Source: Lachnospiraceae bacterium
GTDB lineage: Bacteria; Bacillota; Clostridia; Lachnospirales; Lachnospiraceae
DNA length: 64,000 bases
Assembly (NCBI GenBank): GCA_022799755.1
Contig: JAAWOU010000001.1
Coordinates: 62,001 to 126,000, forward strand
Direction: 5' to 3'
The first letter of the stretch is position 1. Every line of letters starts with the position of its first letter. Shown here piece after piece: positions 57,163 through 64,000 of this stretch. The position numbers were made by a program, and so were the translations under genes. The notes under the pieces are model-generated. The model was not told where the DNA came from and searched no databases. It worked only from the letters and a program-made list of their open reading frames with translations.

Positions 57163-58087
57163 TGTTACACCCCTTGCCCGCTTTTGCGGGCGTCAATTCT
57201 ACTTTGTTCTCCCTGCCTGCCCTCTCAGACATTTGGGGGCGCTCCAGCGTCATTCTTCCCAGACGGCCGCTCCTGAAATCATCCACAAGCAAATCGGCCG
57301 CTTTCTTCAGATCAAGGCTCTCTCCTTTCAGAAAGCACTTTCTGCCACGGGCAATCTCCTCCAGTATCCCGGCCATCCCCCTGGAATCCGGATCCTTCTC
57401 CCAGGAAATACCGTATCTTTTTGCCACGGCTTCCGGATAGAGTTTGCGCAGAGTTTCCAGCAGATCGCAGGCAAGCTCCTCCATCAGGATGATCTCATCG
57501 TTCATGGAGCCGATAAAAGCCAGATGCATCCCTACCAGATTGTCTTCGAATTTCGGCCAGAGAATGCCCGGCGTATCCAGCAGTTCCAGCGTCTTATTCA
57601 GGCGAATCCACTGCTTTCCCTTTGTGACTCCCGGCTTGTTCCCGGTTTTGGTACATGCCTTGCCCGCAAAGGCATTGATGAAAGTGGACTTGCCCACATT
57701 GGGGATCCCCACCACCATAGCCCTCACAGGCCGGTTCAGGATGCCGCGCTTTCTGTCCCTCTCGATTTTCTCGGCGCAGGCTTTCTGTACAAGGCCGTTT
57801 ATCGACTTGATGCCGAAACCGGACTTGGAGTTCACCTCCAGGGCATAGATCCCTCTCTCCTCAAAATATCGCATCCAGGCCTGATTGCTCCCCGGGTCTG
57901 CCAGATCGGATTTATTCAAGAGTACAATCCTGGCCTTTCCCTTACCCAGCTCGTCGATGTCCGGATTGCGGCTGGCTATGGGCACTCTGGCGTCTACCAG
58001 CTCTATGATCAAATCAATCAGTTTCAGATTTTCCTGCATCATACGCTTCGCTTTTGTCATATGACCAGGATACCATTGATAGTTCAT
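57155..58087 (-). CDS. ylqF: Ribosome biogenesis GTPase RbgA/YlqF
   Basis: MNYQWYPGHMTKAKRMMQENLKLIDLIIELVDARVPIASRNPDI; VGIPNVGKSTFINAFAGKACTKTGNKPGVTKGKQWIRL. Confidence 0.97.
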   Translation of the reverse strand: MNYQWYPGHMTKAKRMMQENLKLIDLIIELVDARVPIASRNPDIDELGKGKARIVLLNKSDLADPGSNQAWMRYFEERGIYALEVNSKSGFGIKSINGLVQKACAEKIERDRKRGILNRPVRAMVVGIPNVGKSTFINAFAGKACTKTGNKPGVTKGKQWIRLNKTLELLDTPGILWPKFEDNLVGMHLAFIGSMNDEIILMEELACDLLETLRKLYPEAVAKRYGISWEKDPDSRGMAGILEEIARGRKCFLKGESLDLKKAADLLVDDFRSGRLGRMTLERPQMSERAGRENKVELTPAKAGKGCNNE

Positions 58088-58088
58088 T

Positions 58089-58667
58089 CTATTTTACGAA
58101 TCCCATGCCCGCGTCCTCACAGGATGCACGGAACCATACCTTTCCTATAATGTCTTCCTCTTTCACCGGTCCGATGTTGGCTGACCGGCTGTCCTCGCTG
58201 TTGCCCGGATTGTCGCCGATGCAGAAGTACTCGCCGTTCTCCACCGTGAATTCCTCGCTGGCGATTCCCGCCTCAGCCAGCTTTTCCTCCACCCATGGAC
58301 TTGCCTCCCCGTTCACGTACAGGATGCCGTCCCGGATCACCACGCGGTCTCCCGGCACTGCCGCCACTCGCTTCACATAAAAATGCGCATTCTCATTCCC
58401 ATTGGGAAGAAACACGATCACATCCCCCCTTTTCGGGGAAGAGATCAGATAGAGGAAAGAATTGATGAATATCCGCTGTCCATTGTACAGTGCAGGCTCC
58501 ATGGACACGCCCACCACATTGGTGCTCATCCCCAGAAAGACATTCAGCACCACTGCGATGAAAATCGCGGTGAAGACGCCGAATATCCAGCTGAAGACCT
58601 CCCGCACATGGGCCGGGCTTATTTTCTTTTTCCGCCTGTAAAAACTTAGACCCTTGTTTTTTGCCAT
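58089..58667 (-). CDS. lepB: Signal peptidase I (copy 2)
   Basis: VGVSMEPALYNGQRIFINSF, HFYVKRVAAVPGDRVVI, YFCIGDNPGNSEDSR. Confidence 0.95.
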   Translation of the reverse strand: MAKNKGLSFYRRKKKISPAHVREVFSWIFGVFTAIFIAVVLNVFLGMSTNVVGVSMEPALYNGQRIFINSFLYLISSPKRGDVIVFLPNGNENAHFYVKRVAAVPGDRVVIRDGILYVNGEASPWVEEKLAEAGIASEEFTVENGEYFCIGDNPGNSEDSRSANIGPVKEEDIIGKVWFRASCEDAGMGFVK

Positions 58668-58691
58668 ATGATCATTCCTGATGAAAGAAAA

Positions 58692-58714
58692 GAGCAACTA
58701 CCTGAGTAATTGCC
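58692..58714 (-). terminator. Terminator downstream of rplS
   Basis: GGCAATTAC-TCAG-GTAGTTGC then TCTTTTCTTT on the minus strand. Confidence 0.6.
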
Positions 58715-58725
58715 CTTTTGTCCGC

Positions 58726-59073
58726 TTACCTTACGGCTTCCTTTACCTTTGCCTTCTTACCGACGCGGTCTCTCAGGTAGTTCAGCTTAGCGCGTCTGAC
58801 CTTACCTCTTCTGATTACCTCAACCTTTTCCACATTGGGGGAATGTACGGGCCAGGTCTTCTCAACACCGATACCGTTGGAAGTCTTTCTGACCGTAAAC
58901 GTCTCACGGCTGCTTCCGCCCTGTCTCTTCAGGACAATACCCTCGAATACCTGGATTCTCTCGCGGTTTCCTTCCTTGATCTTACCGTATACTTTCACGG
59001 TATCGCCTACATTGAAGTCATCGACCTCGCTCTTGAGCTGCTCTGCTTCAATCTCTCTGATAATGTCACTCAT
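58726..59073 (-). CDS. rplS: 50S ribosomal protein L19
   Basis: [93 protein letters not shown]. Confidence 0.98.
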   Translation of the reverse strand: MSDIIREIEAEQLKSEVDDFNVGDTVKVYGKIKEGNRERIQVFEGIVLKRQGGSSRETFTVRKTSNGIGVEKTWPVHSPNVEKVEVIRRGKVRRAKLNYLRDRVGKKAKVKEAVR

Positions 59074-59162
59074 AGTGAGCCTCCTTTTTTGCCGGATGTT
59101 CTTAATACCTTTCTGGTAACAGAGGACCATCTCTTCTAAACAACATGAAAAGTTTAGCATAT

Positions 59163-60584
59163 TCACGTATCTTTTGCAAGCACTTTTTCCAGCCACCAGA
59201 AAGATTTTTCGGCCTTGTAAAAGCCCAGCTTCTCCTGAAGCCTCATGGAGGCTGTATTTTGGGCCGCCACATGCCCATATGGCACCCATCCCTTTTCAAG
59301 CATACGGTTCACGGCCCAGGCCTCCAGCGAGGCCCCGATTCCTCTCCCCCGGAAAGCATCCTCCACAAACAGCATCCCCAGGCTTCCCTCATCGTGCATG
59401 CCCGCGAATCCCACCTGACGGCCCTCTAAGAACGCGCCGTACATGGCCCCGGCCTGAATCCGCTCCCGGACATACTCCTGATCCGTGCCCGGGCCTTCCT
59501 GTCCGTATCCGTACCATTTGCATACGTACGCAGAATCGTCCATGGAGAGTTGTCTGATCTCCTTATGCTTTACGGGCAGCGGCTCTCTTTTTGTGTACAG
59601 CACCTGGCTGAATTCCCCGAAGAGGACATATTTTTCCCTTGTCAACATATCCCGCAGGAACGGTTCGGACAGGAGGATCATCTGCGTGTCTTCGGGAATC
59701 AGCTCCGTCATCCTTTCGCCGGTCTCCCGGTCAAGCGCGGTCATCATACAGATTCTTGCTTTTCTGTCATACAGCAGCACCGCCGTGTCCCGCCCGCGAA
59801 AATCCGTATACAATACATCGGCCCGCCCTCTGGAGAGGCTTTCCATCATGTGGATATGATTTCTTTTCTCCTTGGAAAGTCTCTGAATCAGATCCTGCCT
59901 TTCCTGATATTTCTCATATAGGTCAGGGCGTCTCTTTGCGGTGCGCTGTCTGGACTGCTCCAGCCGCCATGCCGCCACCTGCCTGTGATTCCCGGAGAGC
60001 AGTACTTTTGGCACCCGCATTCCCTGCCATTCCTCCGGCCTGGAATACTGCGGATATTCCAGCAAGTCATTGTAAAAGCTCTCCTCCCCGGCTGAGCTCT
60101 CATTGCCCAGCACGCCGGGAATCAGCCTTGCGACGGCATCGATCATCACCATGGCAGCCAGCTCCCCCCCTGTCAGCACATAGTCTCCGATGGATACCTG
60201 GTCCGTGACGACTTTCTCCAGCACTCTCTCGTCAATGCCCTCATAGTGGCCGCAGAGGAACACCAGCTCCTCCTCTTTCGCAAATTCTTCCGCCATTCTC
60301 TGGGTAAAGGGCACGCCCTGGGGCGTCACATAGATGGTCCTCACCTGCCTGCCCCCTGTCACGGCCCGGTGCGCATCATATACGGGCTGCGCCTGCATGA
60401 GCATGCCGGCCCCGCCTCCGTAAGGATAATCGTCCACTTTCCTGTGTTTATCCCGGGTGTATTCCCGGATATCCACCGGGTGCAGAAAGAGAATGCCTTT
60501 CTCTGCCGCCCTGCCGATGATGCTGGCAGACAGTCCCTGTTCAACCATGTCCGGAAACAAGGTCAAAATGTGAAATCTGGTCAT
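59163..60584 (-). CDS. trmD: tRNA (guanosine(37)-N1)-methyltransferase TrmD fused to a C-terminal GNAT-like domain
   Basis: Trm[120 protein letters not shown]-terminal [76 protein letters not shown]. Confidence 0.95.
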   Translation of the reverse strand: MTRFHILTLFPDMVEQGLSASIIGRAAEKGILFLHPVDIREYTRDKHRKVDDYPYGGGAGMLMQAQPVYDAHRAVTGGRQVRTIYVTPQGVPFTQRMAEEFAKEEELVFLCGHYEGIDERVLEKVVTDQVSIGDYVLTGGELAAMVMIDAVARLIPGVLGNESSAGEESFYNDLLEYPQYSRPEEWQGMRVPKVLLSGNHRQVAAWRLEQSRQRTAKRRPDLYEKYQERQDLIQRLSKEKRNHIHMMESLSRGRADVLYTDFRGRDTAVLLYDRKARICMMTALDRETGERMTELIPEDTQMILLSEPFLRDMLTREKYVLFGEFSQVLYTKREPLPVKHKEIRQLSMDDSAYVCKWYGYGQEGPGTDQEYVRERIQAGAMYGAFLEGRQVGFAGMHDEGSLGMLFVEDAFRGRGIGASLEAWAVNRMLEKGWVPYGHVAAQNTASMRLQEKLGFYKAEKSFWWLEKVLAKDT

Positions 60585-60589
60585 ATCAT

Positions 60590-61114
60590 TCACGCTCCGT
60601 CCAACAATCCGTCCAGAATGTGTATTCTGATGAAACCGGCCTCCACATCAACTTCCAGGACACACTGTTTGATGGCGGGCAAGAGAAGCTCCCTGCCGTC
60701 CGACATGGTTATGACATACACATCGTTGGCACCTGTCTCCAGCACATCCTTGAGCACGCCGATCTCGGTTCCGTCCTCGTCCCGCACTGACATGCCGATG
60801 AGGTCGGCGATGAAATATTCATCCTTTTGCAGGCGGACGGCCTCGCTCCTGGGCACCAGCAGAGAAGCCTTGCGGTATTTTTGCGCATCCTCTATGTGAT
60901 CGATGCCCTGGAACTTCAATATGGCGAACTGTTTAAAGAATTTCACGCTCTCTATCTCCAGAACGGTTCCCATAGTCTGCGCCTTTCCGGTATCCAGCGT
61001 CACTTTCTTCAGCTTTTTAAACCGCTTCACGTCATCCGTGGTAGGATACACTTTCACTTCGCCGTGAAGTCCATGGGTGGCGGTTATAATGCCTATCTTG
61101 AAAAAATCCTCCAT
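60590..61114 (-). CDS. rimM: Ribosome maturation factor RimM
   Basis: FKIGIITATHGLHGEVKVYPTTDDVKRF; PRC-barrel LIGMSVRDEDGTEIGVLKDVLETGANDVYVI. Confidence 0.96.
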   Translation of the reverse strand: MEDFFKIGIITATHGLHGEVKVYPTTDDVKRFKKLKKVTLDTGKAQTMGTVLEIESVKFFKQFAILKFQGIDHIEDAQKYRKASLLVPRSEAVRLQKDEYFIADLIGMSVRDEDGTEIGVLKDVLETGANDVYVITMSDGRELLLPAIKQCVLEVDVEAGFIRIHILDGLLDGA

Positions 61115-61245
61115 TTTATACCCCTCAATCAAAAAGCTGTTGCTCTCGAAAGACCATGCAGGACATGATGTCTCATGTTCAAAAACACCCTGTCCTGTCT
61201 GCCCCTCTCACACAACAGCCTTTTGCACTCCGGCGCATGTCTCCG

Positions 61246-61488
61246 CTATACGATTTCAACATCCACGTTCTTCTTCTCACGGAAAGATGCGGCTTTCACC
61301 ACCGAGCGAATCGCCTTTGCGATCCTGCCCTGCTTGCCGATGACTTTCCCCATGTCCGAGGGCGATACGTGCAGTTCGATGACCGTGCTCCTGCCGTCGG
61401 CTTTCTCGTTCACCACCACCTCGTCAGGGTTGTCCACAAGCGCTTTTGCAATCACTTCCACTAACTTTTTGGAATGCATTTCTTCCAT
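61246..61488 (-). CDS. khpA: KH-domain RNA-binding protein KhpA
   Basis: VIELHVSPSDMGKVIGKQGRIAKAIRSVVKAAS. Confidence 0.95.
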   Translation of the reverse strand: MEEMHSKKLVEVIAKALVDNPDEVVVNEKADGRSTVIELHVSPSDMGKVIGKQGRIAKAIRSVVKAASFREKKNVDVEIV

Positions 61489-61514
61489 CATAAGCCACCT
61501 CCAGGCATCAAAAT

Positions 61515-61760
61515 TTACTTCTCGATACCAGCAGCTTTGAACAGTTTTCCTACCGTCTCCGTGGGCTGAGCGCCATTGGCCAGCCATTTCTTAGCAAGCT
61601 CCTCATTGATTTTGAAAGTGCTGGGATCCGTGCTGGGATCATAGGTACCGATTTCCTCAATGAATCTGCCATCTCTGGGAGAACGGGAATCAGCCACGAT
61701 GATTCTATAAAAAGGAGCTTTCTTCTGTCCCATTCTTCTAAGTCTGATCTTTACTGCCAT
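61515..61760 (-). CDS. rpsP: 30S ribosomal protein S16
   Basis: [42 protein letters not shown]. Confidence 0.98.
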   Translation of the reverse strand: MAVKIRLRRMGQKKAPFYRIIVADSRSPRDGRFIEEIGTYDPSTDPSTFKINEELAKKWLANGAQPTETVGKLFKAAGIEK

Positions 61761-61868
61761 TGTCTACCTCTTTCTGCCGTCCTGCGCGGCCTTGTGTTAA
61801 TTTATTTGTATTCTGAAATGGGATTCCGGCGGATCTCTCCTGTCGGATCCATGTTCATTCGCCATTTG

Positions 61869-63236
61869 TCAGAAAGGAAATTTTCCTTTGCCCATGCCCG
61901 GAAAACCGCCGAACTTCCCGCGGCCTTTTCTCCCGCCGCCGAACTGCTTCATCATCTTCTGACTCTCCTCAAAGCGCTTGATGAAGCGGTTCACCACCGC
62001 AATGTCCACGCCCGCGCCCTTTGCGATGCGGTGTTTCCTCTGAGGATTCAAAAGCTTGGGATTTCTGCGCTCTTCCTTTGTCATGGAAAGAACGATGGCC
62101 TCCATATGGCGCATCTGCTTCTCATCGATCATGGATTCCAGATCCGCGCTCTTTACGCCCAGTCCCGGAAGCATGCTCAAAATACTGGACAATCCGCCCA
62201 TGTTCCGCATCTGCCTCATGCTCTCCAGATAGTCCTCAAAGTCAAACTTGCCTTTCTTCATGCGGCCGGCCATCTCCCGGCTTTTGTCCTCGTCCAGATC
62301 GATGCTCTCCTGCGCTTTCTCAATCAGCGAGAGCACATCTCCCATACCCAGGATCCGGTTTGCCATGCGGTCAGGGTAGAACTGCTCCATGTCCGACAGC
62401 TTCTCGCCCATGCTCACATACAGAATCGGTTTGCCCGTGACTGCTTTGATGGAAAGGGCCGCGCCGCCTCTGGTATCACCGTCCATCTTGGACAGCACCA
62501 CCCCGTCTATGCCTACTTTGTCGTCGAACTCCTTTGCCACGTTCACGGCGTCCTGGCCGGTCATGGCATCCACCACCAGCAATGTCTGGTGTACGGCCAC
62601 CGTGCCTTTGATCTCCCGGAGCTCAGCCATCATGTCCTCGTCTATGTGCAGACGGCCCGCCGTGTCCAGAATGACTACATTATGGCCGTTTTTCTCCGCG
62701 TAGCGGACGGCTTCCGCTGCGATCTCGCTTGGGCTGTGATCCGTTCCCATGGAGAATACGTCCACTTCCTGCTTCCTGCCGTTGATCTCCAGCTGCTCGA
62801 TGGCCGCCGGACGGTAGATGTCGCATGCCGCCAGCAGCGACTTTTTGCCTTTCAGCTTTAATTTCCCTGCGATCTTGGCCGTAGCCGTTGTCTTTCCGGC
62901 GCCCTGCAGACCCGCCATCATGATGACGGTAATGGACTTGCCCGGCTGCATGGCGATCTCCGTGGTCTCACTGCCCATGAGGGAGATCATCTCCTCATTG
63001 ACGATCTTGATGACCATCTGTCCCGGATTCAGGCCGTTCATCACATCCTGTCCGATGGCCCGCTCCTCCACGGCTTTCACGAACTGTTTGACCACCTTGA
63101 AATTCACGTCGGCTTCCAAAAGGGCCATCTTCACTTCTTTCAGAGCGGCCTTTACGTCCTCCTCAGTGAGGCGTCCCTTGCTCCTTAAGCTCTTGAATAC
63201 ATTCTGCAGTTTATCTGTTAAGCTCTCAAATGCCAC
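61869..63236 (-). CDS. ffh: Signal recognition particle protein Ffh
   Basis: MAGLQGAGKTTATAKIAGKLK, LLAACDIYRPAAIEQL, DTAGRLHID, Met-rich M domain. Confidence 0.98.
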   Translation of the reverse strand: MAFESLTDKLQNVFKSLRSKGRLTEEDVKAALKEVKMALLEADVNFKVVKQFVKAVEERAIGQDVMNGLNPGQMVIKIVNEEMISLMGSETTEIAMQPGKSITVIMMAGLQGAGKTTATAKIAGKLKLKGKKSLLAACDIYRPAAIEQLEINGRKQEVDVFSMGTDHSPSEIAAEAVRYAEKNGHNVVILDTAGRLHIDEDMMAELREIKGTVAVHQTLLVVDAMTGQDAVNVAKEFDDKVGIDGVVLSKMDGDTRGGAALSIKAVTGKPILYVSMGEKLSDMEQFYPDRMANRILGMGDVLSLIEKAQESIDLDEDKSREMAGRMKKGKFDFEDYLESMRQMRNMGGLSSILSMLPGLGVKSADLESMIDEKQMRHMEAIVLSMTKEERRNPKLLNPQRKHRIAKGAGVDIAVVNRFIKRFEESQKMMKQFGGGRKGRGKFGGFPGMGKGKFPF

Positions 63237-63347
63237 CTGTGACTCCTTGTCATGTTGTTTTTATACATCTGTGTCAGTTTCCGCTCCGCGCGCACCCACC
63301 GCCCGGGGCTTTCGTCCGTCAGGCTCTTGCCCCCTGTTCCGCTCCGT

Positions 63348-63722
63348 TTACAGTGCCTCTAACAGTTCACGGGACAGCCCGCGGATGGTCTGCAGCCGAT
63401 CGCGCATGTCTTTCGCATCAGCCGTTTCGTCCGAATCTTTCACGCATTCCGCCGGAAATGTCAGCCGCTCGATTTCCGCAACCGTCTTCTTCGCCCTGGT
63501 AAATCTCTCCACCAGATGAAGCTTTCCCTCATACTCCTGCAGGATTCTGTCACAGCGCTTGATCAGATCATGTACGCCCTGCCTGCTGATCCCCCGCTCT
63601 TCGGCGATTTCTCCCAGAGACATATCACGGTATACCGCGTCCTCATAGACGCTGCGCTGATGCGCGGTCAAAAGCTCTCCGTAGAAATCAAATAGCATTG
63701 TCTGTTCATATATCTTATCCAT
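63348..63722 (-). CDS. ylxM: YlxM family HTH DNA-binding protein (SRP-associated)
   Basis: [54 protein letters not shown], directly upstream of ffh. Confidence 0.95.
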   Translation of the reverse strand: MDKIYEQTMLFDFYGELLTAHQRSVYEDAVYRDMSLGEIAEERGISRQGVHDLIKRCDRILQEYEGKLHLVERFTRAKKTVAEIERLTFPAECVKDSDETADAKDMRDRLQTIRGLSRELLEAL

Positions 63723-63781
63723 ATCACTACCAACCTTGTGTATCTTACTACAGAAACATAGAGGTGTCAAGTGTTTTTTCT

Positions 63782-63809
63782 TTACAGGTGCAAACTTACA
63801 GGTGCAAAC
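63782..63809 (+). repeat. Perfect 14-bp tandem duplication
   Basis: TTACAGGTGCAAAC x2, adjacent. Confidence 0.9.
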
Positions 63810-63830
63810 AAACTCTTTTTCCGCACCATG

Positions 63831-63859
63831 TTGACATCCGATTTTCCCTATTATATGAT
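63831..63859 (+). promoter_or_regulatory. Promoter for the gene starting at 63950
   Basis: TTGACA - 17 bp - TATGAT. Confidence 0.7.
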
Positions 63860-63949
63860 AAGTTCATATATACGGTAGTCGGCGCCTGCGCGCAATTTGG
63901 GCTTTGCGCCGAAAATGTCGTAAAATCACCGGATTGAAAGGGACAGACT

Positions 63950-64000
63950 ATGCGCTGGAATAAAAGCATTCTGAAAATAAAGGAATTCGTCCGAAAAAGG
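63950..64000 (+). CDS. Start of an unidentified CDS, truncated by the window edge
   Basis: ATG after GAAAGGGA; MRWNKSILKIKEFVRKR... Confidence 0.5.
   Translation, partial: MRWNKSILKIKEFVRKR

Noticed and set aside
59074-59160. Possible ribosomal protein L19 autoregulatory leader
   Set aside because: Location fits but I could not confirm the consensus structure by eye; needs an Rfam RF00556 scan.

Overview
This 64 kb window is a chromosomal segment from a spore-forming, moderately GC-rich Firmicute, most likely of the Lachnospiraceae/Clostridia type (inferred from gene content: cotJABC, spoVAF, spoIVA and an rpsP-khpA-rimM-trmD-rplS cluster). About 50 genes can be supported, most of them on the minus strand. 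Recognisable blocks are: an ABC exporter pair, a spore-coat cotJABC operon, DegV, a flotillin, SpoVAF, an nrdD-nrdG-dut operon with two NrdR-like boxes, an Rpn-type nuclease with a REEG-repeat tail, an AraC-GGDEF regulator, a WYL regulator, a membrane-anchored MutS-like ATPase, an NCS2 purine permease with cdd and PNP, spoIVA, a lipoprotein serpin, tyrS with a tyrosine T-box, a MoxR/VWA/MBOAT/SGNH block, metF, a large hybrid kinase, gpsA-plsY-der, prs, a two-component system, and a translation/secretion cluster running from pgeF to ffh-ylxM. No CRISPR array, prophage, rRNA or tRNA was recognised. The items most worth follow-up are a TrmD-GNAT fusion, an unclassified structured leader upstream of the NCS2 permease, the MoxR-VWA-MBOAT-SGNH neighbourhood, the AraC-GGDEF fusion, the flagellum-free FlhB-C/FliK-like pair, and a decayed AraC/DUF4091 locus fused by a deletion. 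I did not see a clear-cut new defence or mobile system.
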